Shown piece by piece: positions 16,395 to 24,899 of a stretch of DNA of 64,000 bases. Position 1 is the stretch's first letter, and every line of letters starts with the position of its first letter. The translations under genes were made by a program, and so were the position numbers. Source of the DNA: Limnohabitans sp. MMS-10A-192 (GTDB lineage: Bacteria > Pseudomonadota > Gammaproteobacteria > Burkholderiales > Burkholderiaceae_C). Under the pieces are notes generated by a model. The model was not told where the DNA came from and did not search any database. It saw only the letters and a program-made list of their open reading frames with translations. The stretch is from contig NZ_NERX01000001.1 in assembly GCF_003063335.1 (NCBI RefSeq), positions 930,001 to 994,000 on the forward strand, given 5' to 3'.

Positions 16395-17024
16395 TCAACC
16401 AACGTCGGAAGTATTATCTAAATTAGCAGCTTCTTCGGCCGGCAATTCAGCGTCCACATCTACATCTTCACTTTGGTCGTCCAAGTTTATTGTCAGGGGG
16501 GCCAAGGATTGGGTAGGCGACGTAGGCGCTGGCTGCCGACTCTCAACCCACACGATGGCGTTTTTGTAGGTCTCAATATCCAACCGAAGGCCGACCTCCT
16601 TCGGGGTCAGACCGATCACATAGTCAGTAACAACTTGGTCTTCAATCCGAATTTCTTCGATTTTTGCGGCGAGACACTGGTACGTGCCCGAAATATAGAT
16701 ACTGTCACCCTGCCGGATTCGACAACTTTGAAGAGGCGCCACGCATATCCTCTTGTTTCCCGTGACAACCGACTCAATCCTTCCAGCTTTGGTCCAATTT
16801 CCGTGTTCGGAATGCCATTGAAGTGAAGAAAGTAGCATCGCCTCGACTATTGCTTCGCACAGCGCACGAATGAATCTTACGTATGCAACTAAGGTATCGT
16901 CGCCAATAACTTCGCCGACACGTCGAGTCGCGTGCGAGGCTTCATTCCGTAGATCGATGAATGAGGCCAACCCCTTGTCGACGGAGGTGTGACTAATCAG
17001 AGGCAGGGAGTCGTGAGCCACCAT
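16395..17024 (-). CDS. HEPN-like protein fragment with beta-barrel C-terminus
   Basis: The plausible part starts near MVAHDSLPLISHTS at 17024. The motif LRNEASHATRRVGE has the R-x4-H signature (Arg-Asn-Glu-Ala-Ser-His) of HEPN RNases and is followed by VRFIRALCEAIVEAM, as in the MAE_28990/MAE_18760-like HEPN families. The C-terminal half (GDSIYISGTYQCLAAKIEEI, then VGLRLDIETYK) resembles an EF-Tu domain-2 beta-barrel. The tail is acidic. HEPN domains normally have more than 100 residues before this motif, so the N-terminus is probably missing. It overlaps the membrane gene upstream by 28 bp. The assignment is from motif memory only. Confidence 0.5.
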   Translation of the reverse strand: MVAHDSLPLISHTSVDKGLASFIDLRNEASHATRRVGEVIGDDTLVAYVRFIRALCEAIVEAMLLSSLQWHSEHGNWTKAGRIESVVTGNKRICVAPLQSCRIRQGDSIYISGTYQCLAAKIEEIRIEDQVVTDYVIGLTPKEVGLRLDIETYKNAIVWVESRQPAPTSPTQSLAPLTINLDDQSEDVDVDAELPAEEAANLDNTSDVG

Positions 17025-17326
17025 CCTCCCAGTTCCGTGCTTCTGGGCCAGAGCCAAGAAGTCACAAGCAGCCCTATGCCAAACAGAGCAATGCACGTTC
17101 CTGCCAGCGCTTGCGGAAGTACGCTCATTGCTCCAAGAAAACGAAGAGGCTTGGTGCCAGTTGAAAATCGCGCAGCTATGGCTGATCCAACATCGAATAC
17201 ATAAAGAAAAAATGCGGGCACGATCAGCACGGCTACCAGCGACAGTGCAGGACTGAGGGCGTAAATCACCGGCAGCGCCGCAATAAGCACCGTGCAAATC
17301 GCTAAACCGAATAATGCATTTCGCAT
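16997..17326 (-). CDS. Small membrane protein (about 109 aa)
   Basis: ATG 17326 has GGGGGAT seven bases upstream. Helices are predicted at LFGLAICTVLIAALPVIYAL, LVAVLIVPAFFLYVFDVG and ALAGTCIALFGIGLLVTSWL, so it would have three membrane passes. The last residues (RSTELGGWWLTTPCL) overlap the HEPN-like frame and may come from a fusion point. No family is recognised. It is one of three unrelated small membrane genes on this strand. Confidence 0.5.
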   Translation of the reverse strand: MRNALFGLAICTVLIAALPVIYALSPALSLVAVLIVPAFFLYVFDVGSAIAARFSTGTKPLRFLGAMSVLPQALAGTCIALFGIGLLVTSWLWPRSTELGGWWLTTPCL

Positions 17327-17448
17327 CGTCATCCCCCAATTCATGGCCAGTTTGGGTGACTGCTACTGGTCGATGATCGCCATGCTAGCGCGAACCGAAC
17401 AGGGCTCAAAGCCAGCGCGCGCGCACTTCAACCCGGACACGTCCGTCC

Positions 17449-17742
17449 CTACGCCCGATTTTGCGCTCGGTAATGGGACCACTTCAGGCAACCTGCGGCT
17501 ACTAGGATTGCGCCGAGGCCCATGTACACAATCGCAGGCCCTTGGTGCCCCATCGCGTTGAATGCCATCGTCTTGATCCAGCTCCAGCGACCGCTGAACG
17601 GTGCCTGCGAAGGGTCAAACCATTCTTGAAGACCGAGCACGATAGAGCACGCGCCGAGACCCCACCAGGCTGCGGCCATCTCTTTGTGCGAGAACGGCTT
17701 CTTCCAATATGCGTGGTCCGGTTCACCACGATTAAGTTTCAT
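17449..17742 (-). CDS. Small membrane protein (97 aa)
   Basis: MKLNRGEPDHAYWKKPFSHK is followed by two hydrophobic helices (MAAAWWGLGACSIVLGLQEW and GPAIVYMGLGAILVAAGCL). The Pro/Trp-rich linker lies between them. No signal peptide or catalytic motif is seen and no Shine-Dalgarno site is obvious. The family is unrecognised. Confidence 0.45.
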   Translation of the reverse strand: MKLNRGEPDHAYWKKPFSHKEMAAAWWGLGACSIVLGLQEWFDPSQAPFSGRWSWIKTMAFNAMGHQGPAIVYMGLGAILVAAGCLKWSHYRAQNRA

Positions 17743-17836
17743 GCTGTAAACGCCTTGATCAATGCCCGCTATTGGACGCCGTGCGGCATGTTAGCGGGGG
17801 CGGTGGTGGTCCCTGAGCGAACGAAACCGTAGGACC

Positions 17837-18091
17837 TTACCTCGACTGGTCTTTCAGTACTCGCAGCGCAAGGTAGGCCACGCAAGCGCCGATGGCCGTC
17901 CAAAACAGGTGGTATGCAACATGGCCGGCTGGCTCACCAAGTGCTGTCTTTAAGACTTGCGCCAGACCGTTGCGGAGCGACGAGATGGTTGGCGACGGAG
18001 GTGCCAATGTGAAGGCCGCCCATGCGCTGAGCAGACTCAAACCGACTCCCAAAACGAAAAAGAACCAACCAGCAATCTTCGCTTCGCGCAT
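17837..18091 (-). CDS. Small membrane protein (84 aa)
   Basis: A strong Shine-Dalgarno site (AGGAGGGG) precedes ATG 18091. There are two helices: IAGWFFFVLGVGLSLLSAWA at the start and HLFWTAIGACVAYLALRVL near the end, with a soluble loop between. The family is not recognised. Similar GGGGCGGTGGTGG strings occur in the spacers on either side of this gene (about 17797 and 18140), but I could not resolve them as attC or other defined sites. Confidence 0.55.
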   Translation of the reverse strand: MREAKIAGWFFFVLGVGLSLLSAWAAFTLAPPSPTISSLRNGLAQVLKTALGEPAGHVAYHLFWTAIGACVAYLALRVLKDQSR

Positions 18092-18345
18092 GTTGCCCCT
18101 CCTAGAACGTCCACCTCTGGCCGATGTGCGTCATGGTAGCTGGGGCGGTGGTGGGCCCACTGCGGAAGTTCGGCAAGTCCTCGTGAATGCCGGGAGTGCA
18201 GCGGTTGCTGCCGTTCGAGTTTTCAACGTGAATGCCCTTGGCGTGCCGGATTGCGATCACTCCTATTCATGCATCGTGGTAATGCGCAGAGACAGGTTTC
18301 AGGCGCGCAGTTGACATTGCTAGAGAGTTGACAACAGCGTGCAGA

Positions 18346-18543
18346 GATCTGCAAGCTCGACGAGCAAGACTGCAGCAGCATCAAGCATGGTGCGATCAAT
18401 CACCTGGGCGTGTCGCCAGCGTTGATGGCTTACCGCGAGCACAAGGCCATGCTGGGCAAGACTTAGGCCGGCGAGAAGTTCCCGGCGGTTGTGATGATGG
18501 GGGCTGGCTGGATGGTGGTCCCCGACATCAAACCAGGCAAGTG
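18346..18543 (+). pseudogene. Degenerate coding remnant with in-frame stop
   Basis: One plus-strand frame reads ICKLDEQDCSSIKHGAINHL, then GVSPALMAYREHKAMLGKT, a TAG stop, and AGEKFPAVVMMGAGWMVVPD to a second stop. Removing the first stop would give a continuous, protein-like C-terminus. No start is visible and the family is not recognised. Low confidence. Confidence 0.3.
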
Positions 18544-18548
18544 ATGGT

Positions 18549-18579
18549 GAGTGGCTGACCCGCCCTGGGTCAGCCACTC
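18549..18579. terminator. 13-bp perfect stem, probable terminator after sorB
   Basis: GAGTGGCTGACCC (18549-18561) pairs exactly with GGGTCAGCCACTC (18567-18579) around GCCCT. It lies 75 bp beyond the sorB stop in the direction of transcription. There is no T-run, so termination is likely but not proven. Confidence 0.6.
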
Positions 18580-18653
18580 AGTCGGGATCGCTGTTTGCAG
18601 GTGATCCCGTCCTTTTTGTCAGTTGGCGCAACAGCGCTGTGGCCAACCAGCCA

Positions 18654-19001
18654 TCACTTTGATCCACCCGAAGCCTTGGCCACGTAGGCCGCCAGGGCGG
18701 CAATTTGCGCATCACTGAGTTTGCCGTTGTAGGACGGCATCTGCCCAATGCCGTTGCGCAGCGCGGTGGCCACGCGCTTGGCATCGGGCTTGAGCTCGTC
18801 CAGGCTGGGGCCCACGGCGCCTTCGGCTCCCGCGTCCTTGAGCGCATGGCACAGGGCGCAGGCAGGCACCGCGCCTTGGCCGAACAACACCTTGCCTTGT
18901 TGAAGTTGCGCGGCATCGTCGGCGGCGTGCACGGGCAGCACTGTGAATGCCAACGACCACAGGGCAGCGACCAACGCGTGTTTTTGGATTGTGCGCTTCA
19001 T
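18654..19001 (-). CDS. sorB: Sulfite dehydrogenase cytochrome c subunit SorB
   Basis: 115 aa with an export signal (ALVAALWSLAFTVLPVHA, cut after A) and one haem site CALCH at residues 48-52. A Met ligand is likely in GIGQMPSYNGKLSD. This is the small monohaem cytochrome c that takes electrons from SorA in the periplasm. ATG 19001 overlaps the sorA stop as ATGA, so translation is coupled, as in the known sorAB pair. The frame is open further upstream (to 19166), but that region is sorA in another frame. Confidence 0.87.
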   Translation of the reverse strand: MKRTIQKHALVAALWSLAFTVLPVHAADDAAQLQQGKVLFGQGAVPACALCHALKDAGAEGAVGPSLDELKPDAKRVATALRNGIGQMPSYNGKLSDAQIAALAAYVAKASGGSK

Positions 19002-20230
19002 GCCACGCTCACTTTCACGGCGTGGTCGGCCCAGCTGGTGTTGTTGTAGCCGCCCGCGTTTTCCATGCGTTGTTCGGGCTGCACGTTGCCTGCGGTGTCG
19101 GTGGCTCGGCTCGCCAGGGTGAACTGGCCCGCCGGCAGGCGCGCCGCAAAAACAAACTGCCGCCACGCAAAGCGGCCGAGGTCGGGCCCCACCATGCGCG
19201 CGAGCTGCCAGGTTTTTCCGCCGTCCAGAGAAACCTCGACCTTGGCCACCGCGTTCATGCCGCCAAACGCCACGCCATGGATCTGTGTGTCACCCGCTTT
19301 AAGCGGGGCGCCGTCCGTGCCGGGACCGTTGATCCACGACTTCACCGTCATTTCCTGCACCGATGGCTGCGACGGGTCGCCCTTCGCGCCGGGCGGTGAA
19401 ATGCGGTAGCCGTGCGACATGATGCGTGCGTCGGTCTCCTGAGCGGTGAAGGCCAGGCGTTTGACGTACTTGATGTTGTTCACGCCCGTGTAACCCGGCA
19501 CGATCAAGCGCAGTGGGCCGCCGTGGGCCAGCGAAATCGGCACACCGTTCATTTCCCAGGCCAGCAGGGCATCGGCGAGTGCGGCAGCAGGCACCGAGCG
19601 TTCCACGATCACGCTCTTGGGGTCCAGTCCATCGGGGAGTTTTTCGCCGCCTGTGCCGGTGAGGTAGGCCATGCCGGCCTCCACGCCGCCCAGGGCATCC
19701 ACCACCCAGCGCACCGGCACACCGCTCCACACCACACAGCCTGCTGCGCCCACTTGCCAAGGCGTTCCACTGGGCTTGTTGGGGAAGTAGCCGCGTCCGT
19801 TGCCAGAGCATTGCAACACCATCGCCGTGGTCTCGATGCCTATGCGCTTGAGGTCGCCCAGCGTGAGTTTGCGCGGGTTCTTCACCCCCTCGATGTTGAT
19901 CTCCCAGGCATCGCGGTTGCCCAGGATCGAGGCGTCGGGCGCGGGCAGGTTGTTGCGGATGTAGAGCTGCTCGGACGGCGTGATTACGCTGGTGCCGAAC
20001 ACACTGCGCTTGGTCTCAATGGTGGTGCTGCTGTGCACGATCAGGCTGGCCGGGTCCTTCCAGCCCACGTACGCTGGCAGAGGCTTGGCAGCACCGGCCA
20101 AGGCGACGGGCGCGGTCTCACCAGCAGCGGCTGCGGTGCGGCCAAAGCTGGCCAGACCAACGGCAGCCAAAGCAGCGCCGCTGCCGGCCAGCAGGTGGCG
20201 CCGGGGGAGCGAGGTGGGTTGTTGGTTCAT
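18998..20230 (-). CDS. sorA: Sulfite:cytochrome c oxidoreductase, molybdenum subunit SorA
   Basis: 410 aa. A twin-Arg leader (LPRRHLLAGSGAALAAVG) directs Tat export. The molybdopterin domain holds the Mo-ligand Cys141 in LQCSGNGRGYF. The C-terminal Mo-co dimerisation domain carries VEVSLDGGKTWQLAR and FAWRQFVF. It oxidises sulfite to sulfate in the periplasm, passing electrons to SorB. The gene follows an ECF sigma/anti-sigma pair at an 85-bp gap on the same strand, which suggests that the sigma factor controls it. The yeiH-like exporter at 25931 lies in the same GC-rich block, consistent with sulfite handling or detoxification. Confidence 0.9.
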   Translation of the reverse strand: MNQQPTSLPRRHLLAGSGAALAAVGLASFGRTAAAAGETAPVALAGAAKPLPAYVGWKDPASLIVHSSTTIETKRSVFGTSVITPSEQLYIRNNLPAPDASILGNRDAWEINIEGVKNPRKLTLGDLKRIGIETTAMVLQCSGNGRGYFPNKPSGTPWQVGAAGCVVWSGVPVRWVVDALGGVEAGMAYLTGTGGEKLPDGLDPKSVIVERSVPAAALADALLAWEMNGVPISLAHGGPLRLIVPGYTGVNNIKYVKRLAFTAQETDARIMSHGYRISPPGAKGDPSQPSVQEMTVKSWINGPGTDGAPLKAGDTQIHGVAFGGMNAVAKVEVSLDGGKTWQLARMVGPDLGRFAWRQFVFAARLPAGQFTLASRATDTAGNVQPEQRMENAGGYNNTSWADHAVKVSVA

Positions 20231-20315
20231 TTCTGGGGTCTCCGGTGGTTGGGCGTCGTGCGCCGGTTGGGGTGAAAGGGGTGAGCGGTTGATTCGTTGA
20301 CAGGGACGCGGTGCC

Positions 20316-20918
20316 TCAGCCTGGCCCGGACACGGGAGGTGCCTGCAGTGCCGTCTGCGCGACCGCCAGTGCCTTCTTTTTCTGGGCCACCAGCAACAAG
20401 GGCTTGCCCTCGCGCGAGCGGATCACCTTCCAGCGCACGTTGCTCCACCAGCCGCTGGCCTCGCGCAGGTCCACAGACTGGTCAAAGGCATACACCGTCA
20501 CCATGCCGCCCTTCTCGAAGAACGTGGTGAGGTGGTAAGCGAGGTGACCTTCGATATCGCATGGCCGCATGAGTTGGGGAAACCCGGGCACCACGTTGGC
20601 GTCCCGCATGCCCAGGTGCATGAGCAACTGGCGCTGCTCCATGAAACTGCCCCGCAAGCTGCGCTCGTGGTATTCGTGGTCGATCGCGTCGCGCACCATC
20701 GCTGGCGGTCGCACGGCGAGCACCCCGCCGCTGGTGCCACCGGCCAGCAAAAGCGCAGCCAGAAAACGCTGCAAGCCGCGTCGCGCCAGCAGCGGCTGCG
20801 GCTTTCGGTACAGGTGTGCCGGTGCGTCGCTGGCCTCGAAGGCGATCGCCAACTCGGCGCGCGCGCGCAAATCGAATTCGCTGTCGGGCAGGAAAGGCGC
20901 GTCGGTATCGGGGCTCAT
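20316..20918 (-). CDS. Membrane anti-sigma-like protein (200 aa)
   Basis: The cytoplasmic N-terminus is about 60 residues (FLPDSEFDLRARAELAIAFE, FEASDAPAHLYRKP). One membrane helix (LQRFLAALLLAGGTSGGVLA) follows, then a periplasmic domain with HEYHERSLRGSF, LRPCDIEGHLAYHLTTFF-like His-rich segments and VYAFDQSVDLREASGWWS. The start overlaps the ECF sigma stop as ATGA, so it is the natural partner anti-sigma factor. I see no zinc-finger HxxxCxxC, so it is not a classic ZAS-type protein. The periplasmic domain may sense a ligand related to sulfite or redox state; that is inference. Confidence 0.7.
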   Translation of the reverse strand: MSPDTDAPFLPDSEFDLRARAELAIAFEASDAPAHLYRKPQPLLARRGLQRFLAALLLAGGTSGGVLAVRPPAMVRDAIDHEYHERSLRGSFMEQRQLLMHLGMRDANVVPGFPQLMRPCDIEGHLAYHLTTFFEKGGMVTVYAFDQSVDLREASGWWSNVRWKVIRSREGKPLLLVAQKKKALAVAQTALQAPPVSGPG

Positions 20919-21448
20919 GTCTTGGTCCTGCGAAACGGGGTAACGTTGACATCGGCCTTGGGTGTCGCAGGTACCCCCATGGCCAGCTTCAAAGCGTCGC
21001 GCGCACGGGCTAGGCGCGACAACACCGTGCCGGGCGCGATCTCCAGCGCCTCGGCCATCTGGGCGGTGGGCATGTCGTCGAAATAAAACAGCACCAGCAC
21101 CTCGCGGTGGATGGGCGCCAGGCGCGCGAGCGCCTTGACGACATCGAGTTTGTCGTCCAGCCCCGCGTCGGGCGCCGCTTGCTCGGGCTGCTCTTCATCG
21201 TCCAGCGACTGCATGCTGGGTGCGGCCTGGCGAAAGGCGGCGCGGCGCATGATCTGAAAGAGCCAAGCCCGTGCCAGCGCAGCGTCGCGCAGTTGCTCCC
21301 GGTGCTTCCAGGCGTTGGCAAAACAGTCTTGCACCACGTCTTCGGCAATGGCGCGCGAACCAGTGAGCGCCCACGCACTGCGCAGCAAAAAACGGTAGTG
21401 CTCACGCACCCATTGGTTATAGCGGGACTCGGCAGACTGGAACAGCAT
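20915..21448 (-). CDS. ECF RNA polymerase sigma factor
   Basis: 177 aa from ATG 21448. Region 2 is YRFLLRSAWALTGSRAIAED, then VVQDCFANAWKHR, with ALARAWLFQIMRRAA as region 2.4. Region 4 is LAPIHREVLVLFYFDDMPTA, QMAEALEIAPGTVLSRLARA. It has no C-terminal extension. It is coupled to the downstream anti-sigma gene by ATGA. Together with sorAB, the DUF305 protein and the propeller it forms a six-gene row on one strand. The target promoter sequence was not identified. Confidence 0.9.
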   Translation of the reverse strand: MLFQSAESRYNQWVREHYRFLLRSAWALTGSRAIAEDVVQDCFANAWKHREQLRDAALARAWLFQIMRRAAFRQAAPSMQSLDDEEQPEQAAPDAGLDDKLDVVKALARLAPIHREVLVLFYFDDMPTAQMAEALEIAPGTVLSRLARARDALKLAMGVPATPKADVNVTPFRRTKT

Positions 21449-21518
21449 GGTGATCAAGAGCGCTGCATGGCTTGGTTCATTCCGTGGCGCTCATTGGTAC
21501 TTTCCCTAGGGCTGTCGA

Positions 21519-21878
21519 TCAAGGCCCCCGCGTCCCACCCAGCGACGGAAATTCCGCTTCCGCACCTTTGGCTGTGCGCTGCTGCAGGGTGTGCAGTCGG
21601 CGTTGCATGCTCTGGATCTCCACCGTCTGCCCGGCAATGATTTCCTCGGCCAACTGCCGGGTGACAGGATCGCGCCCATGCTGCAACACCAGCCGCGCCA
21701 TGTCCACAGCGCCGGCGTGGTGCGGAATCATCATCGCCAGAAAGTCCTGGTCGGCCTGGCCTGCGTAGCCCGGGCTGTGCATGGCCTGCATCATGCGGGC
21801 CATCGATTCGTCCATATCCCGCTGGAATGCGCTGGTGTGCGCGGCGCTGGCGCCGTGGCTGGTGTGCGCGCCGCTCAT
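21519..21878 (-). CDS. DUF305 family protein
   Basis: 119 aa with the defining DUF305 segment DQDFLAMMIPHHAGAVDMAR at residues 44-63 and the second half QLAEEIIAGQTVEIQSMQR. DUF305 proteins are four-helix, ferritin-like, Met/His-rich proteins, often tied to copper or periplasmic stress. The start MSGAHTSHGASAAHTSAFQR is His-rich, but I see no signal peptide, which is unusual. The start overlaps the propeller gene by ATGA. Confidence 0.82.
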   Translation of the reverse strand: MSGAHTSHGASAAHTSAFQRDMDESMARMMQAMHSPGYAGQADQDFLAMMIPHHAGAVDMARLVLQHGRDPVTRQLAEEIIAGQTVEIQSMQRRLHTLQQRTAKGAEAEFPSLGGTRGP

Positions 21879-23269
21879 GCCGTCTGGCCCTTCTCGCCCA
21901 CACGCACGTAGACGAGGTTGATGCTCTTTTTGTTGCGCAGCGCGCCAGAGGGCAGCGTCAGATTGCCCAGGGGGATCTGCGCAATGAAGGTCGGGCGCAG
22001 CGGGTCGCTCACATCAAATGCACTGCACACGGTCTGGCCCGCGTTGGGCGTGCCGGGCAGCTCGTCCTGTTCGTGGGCCACATACAGCAGCGTGTTCTCG
22101 GGGTTGGTCCACAACCCGTGCGACTCGCGGCCACGGCTGGAGAAGGTGCCCACCACCTTGCGCTGTCCGCCCGGAGCGCTGCGGTCGATGATGGCGATCG
22201 GGCTCGACGCCACGCCGCCGGGGCCACCATCGTCGATGCGCGCCAGGCTGGCATAGACCACGCTGCCGCGCGCATTGCGCACGAACTCAACGTGGTTGGG
22301 CCGAGCGCCCATGCCGAGTGGCACGGTGTCGATCAGGTCGAAGCCACCCTGCGTCGAGCGGCAAGACACCGCATCAGCCAGCTTGTGCGAGAACCACACC
22401 TCGGCACCGTCGGGTGTGGTCTTCATGAAGGGCGTGAAGCCGGGTTTGTCCTGTGCGCTGATGTCCAGCGTGGTCAGCCGCTGCGGTTGGCTGTGGCCAT
22501 CCGCGCCGGGGTTGACGCGGAACACGTCGATCTTCGACACCTTCTGGCTGGCCACAAAGGCCAACGTACCCTCACGGTTGAACCACACCTGCGCCGGGCC
22601 GCTCAGTGTGGGCAGGTATTGGCGAACCGCGCTGGAGCCCGGGCTGTCGGCCCCCTTGAGCTGGCGAACGGCACGATCGACGCCGACGATGGCAATACGG
22701 TCTTCACCGCGCAGCGTGACCCACAGCTCGCGGCCGTTGCGCGTGAAAGTGGGCTCGTGCGGTTCGCGGCCCAGCAGCAGGCCACTACTCAGGCGCTCGG
22801 GGTTGGTGGTGGGCCCAGACGCAGGGTTGGGTGTGTTGCCGATCACGCGGCGCTGCTCGGCGTCGATCAGATAAATGTTGCTGGAGCCGCGCCCGCTGGT
22901 GGCCAGCAGCCGGCCGTCGGGCGACGGCACCGCGCCGTGGGCGTCGATGCAGCCGTGGTACAGCGGCTTGTGGATCATCGCCGCGTGTGTCGGCGCCACG
23001 CCGGCGGTGACGTAGCGAAATGGAGGCCGCGGGTCTTCGTCGAAGCTGGTCAGGTTGATCGTGCTCTCGACGGTGTTCGTCTTCGGATCGATGACGACCA
23101 GCGTGTTGGAGTCTTCATTGGTGATGAAGACGCGGTCGCGCGGGTCGATGCCGGTGGCTGCGGCTCCCGCTGAAGCGCCGGACGGGGCCTGGGCATGTGC
23201 TGCGGGCAGCGCGCTGGCTGCCGCGGCGGCCAGGGTGTACTTGAGAATGTCGCGGCGTTGGGTGGTCAT
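21875..23269 (-). CDS. Tat-exported YncE-like beta-propeller protein
   Basis: 464 aa. A leader QRRDILKYTLAAAAASALPA precedes repeats of the YVTN/lactonase type: VFITNEDSNTLVVIDPKTN, LLATSGRGSSNIYLIDAEQ, LWVTLRGEDRIAIVGVD and LAFVASQKVSKIDVFRV, about seven blades. Such periplasmic propellers bind ligands or proteins; no catalytic residues are apparent. It is first in the row that continues with the DUF305, ECF, anti-sigma and sorAB genes, so it may contribute to sensing or to electron-transfer maturation. The function is unknown. Confidence 0.8.
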   Translation of the reverse strand: MTTQRRDILKYTLAAAAASALPAAHAQAPSGASAGAAATGIDPRDRVFITNEDSNTLVVIDPKTNTVESTINLTSFDEDPRPPFRYVTAGVAPTHAAMIHKPLYHGCIDAHGAVPSPDGRLLATSGRGSSNIYLIDAEQRRVIGNTPNPASGPTTNPERLSSGLLLGREPHEPTFTRNGRELWVTLRGEDRIAIVGVDRAVRQLKGADSPGSSAVRQYLPTLSGPAQVWFNREGTLAFVASQKVSKIDVFRVNPGADGHSQPQRLTTLDISAQDKPGFTPFMKTTPDGAEVWFSHKLADAVSCRSTQGGFDLIDTVPLGMGARPNHVEFVRNARGSVVYASLARIDDGGPGGVASSPIAIIDRSAPGGQRKVVGTFSSRGRESHGLWTNPENTLLYVAHEQDELPGTPNAGQTVCSAFDVSDPLRPTFIAQIPLGNLTLPSGALRNKKSINLVYVRVGEKGQTA

Positions 23270-23430
23270 GTGTGCTTTCTGAGTTGGTGTGGAGAGTGAT
23301 CGCTTGGGTCGTGGGCCGGGAGCCGCCGATGAACCACTGCCCAGCGCTTGCTTCAGGTCAAGAGCGCGGCTCGGGCCGTTTCATTCCCTGGGCATGCCGA
23401 CAGCGCGTCGCGCCGACGCCGCCCTGGCCT

Positions 23431-24330
23431 TCAGCGCGGGGTGCCAAGTTGCCGATAGACCTCGGCCGACACCTGCGCCAGCACGCTGCGGTCGGCGTCG
23501 GACGACAGGGCGTAGCCGAAGGGACCGTCGACCCAGTAGAAGACATTGACCACACCTTCGCGTGCGAAGCGGAAGGCCGTGTCTGTGTTCTTCACGCTGG
23601 CCTGCAGTGCCTTGTCCGGCCCCGCGGCACTGCCCACGTCGGCGACATCGTTGGATACGTACAGCGTCAGTTTGCTGCCGAGCTCGTTGCGGTACATGAA
23701 CTGCGCCACCGGCCCCTGGCCGCCCGGCAACAGGCGCCCGCCTTCCAGCGTATAGCCCTGGGCCTGCAGGTACGGCGGCTTCATCGGCGCGCCCATGCGC
23801 TTGGACAGCCAGGCCACGAGCTGGTCTTCGTGCGCCGCGTCCACCTCGACCGGGCGGCGCGGGTCGGGACTGTATACCGCGTGAGCCACCGCCGCGCGCT
23901 GCGCGAAGCCGCCCGCTGACGCCAGCGTCAGGCCGCGCTCGGCGGGTGCCGCGGCGGCCATGCGGCCGGCATCGTCGCCCCCCGCGGGCAGGCCGCCCCG
24001 CAAGCCCCAGCCTGTGGCGCCGCTGATGACGGCGATGGCGATCCCAGCGGCCAGGCGCTGGAGGTACCAAGGCGTCTGCGGCACGGCGCGCGGGCGCGCC
24101 GATTTCAGCAGGCGCTGCGGCGGCTGTTCATCCAGCACGGGATCGAACAAGGCGTGCAGTTCGCGCTTATGCGCCCGGTAGGCCTCCAAGCGCTGCGCGT
24201 CTTCAGGGCGTGCGGCCAGATAAGCGGCGATCTCGACCTGGCGCTCAGCGGGCAGGCGGCCATCAACGAACGCATGCAGGTCGGCCTCGGTGACCGGGGG
24301 AATGGACGGTGGCGGACGGTCGGTATTCAT
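23431..24330 (-). CDS. Anti-sigma factor, membrane-anchored (299 aa)
   Basis: The N-terminus has the anti-sigma helix bundle (VTEADLHAFVDGRLPAERQV, then IAAYLAARPEDAQRLEAYR). A single membrane helix lies near residue 90 (LAAGIAIAVISGATGWGLRG). The periplasmic part contains HAVYSPDPRRPVEVDAAHED, LVAWLSKRMGAPMKPPYLQA and FYWVDGPFGYALSSD, as in RskA/transmembrane transcriptional regulators of the FecR-like group. It follows the ECF sigma gene by 19 bp. It shares the general plan of the 20316 anti-sigma but not its sequence. Confidence 0.85.
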   Translation of the reverse strand: MNTDRPPPSIPPVTEADLHAFVDGRLPAERQVEIAAYLAARPEDAQRLEAYRAHKRELHALFDPVLDEQPPQRLLKSARPRAVPQTPWYLQRLAAGIAIAVISGATGWGLRGGLPAGGDDAGRMAAAAPAERGLTLASAGGFAQRAAVAHAVYSPDPRRPVEVDAAHEDQLVAWLSKRMGAPMKPPYLQAQGYTLEGGRLLPGGQGPVAQFMYRNELGSKLTLYVSNDVADVGSAAGPDKALQASVKNTDTAFRFAREGVVNVFYWVDGPFGYALSSDADRSVLAQVSAEVYRQLGTPR

Positions 24331-24349
24331 GGGTTGCTTCGCAATACAT

Positions 24350-24853
24350 TCATTTGACGACTTTCAGCCGCACCGGTTCTGCGCGGCCTTCCATCAGGCC
24401 GCGCAGGCGCTCACGGCCTCGCGACAGGCGCGACATCACGGTGCCGATGGGGATACCCAGGGCCTGCGCCACATCGGCATAGGCCATGTCTTCCAGCGTC
24501 ACCAGAAGAAGCACTTCCTTCTGCTCGACGGGCAGCAAGTCCAGTGCAGCCTGCAGATCCAGTACAGCCAGCCTGTCGGTTTGTGTCGGCGCCACCGGCA
24601 CTTCGGGCGTGTCGTCGTCCATGGTCACGGTGTGCAGCCTGGGACGGCGCACGCCATCGACGTGCAGGTTGTGCATGATGCTGAAGAGCCAGGCGCGCAT
24701 GTCGGCCACGCCGCCCCACAGGTTCGACTTGGCCCAGGCCCGCTCCAGCGTGTCCTGCACCAAATCGTCGGCGTCGTCACGGTTGTTCACCAGTGCGCGC
24801 GAATAGCGGCGCAGGCGCGGCACCCAGCTCAGCAGGCTTGCGTCGTCTTGCAT
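24350..24853 (-). CDS. ECF RNA polymerase sigma factor
   Basis: 167 aa from ATG 24853 (MQDDASLLSWVPRLRRYSRA). Region 2 is VNNRDDADDLVQDTLERAWA and MRAWLFSIMHNLHVDG; region 4 is LPVEQKEVLLLVTLEDMAYA and DVAQALGIPIGTVMSRLSRG. The frame remains open to 25045, but that overlaps the next gene in another frame. Upstream on the same strand are a secreted-repeat protein and a SnoaL-like protein. The paired anti-sigma is downstream. Confidence 0.9.
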   Translation of the reverse strand: MQDDASLLSWVPRLRRYSRALVNNRDDADDLVQDTLERAWAKSNLWGGVADMRAWLFSIMHNLHVDGVRRPRLHTVTMDDDTPEVPVAPTQTDRLAVLDLQAALDLLPVEQKEVLLLVTLEDMAYADVAQALGIPIGTVMSRLSRGRERLRGLMEGRAEPVRLKVVK

Positions 24854-24899
24854 CGGGGGGTCGTGGCCTGAGGGTCTGGACGGAAGTCGACAGCAAATG

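Noticed and set aside
16997..18320. Possible integron cassette array (small genes with similar GGGGCGGTGGTGG spacers)
   Set aside because: I could not find paired RYYYAAC and GTTRRRY core sites in the expected order and there is no integron integrase, so attC sites are not supported.
21827..23173. 448-codon plus-strand open frame
   Set aside because: Antisense to the Tat-exported beta-propeller in GC-rich DNA; the translation is Arg/His/Ala/Gly-rich and has no family signature.
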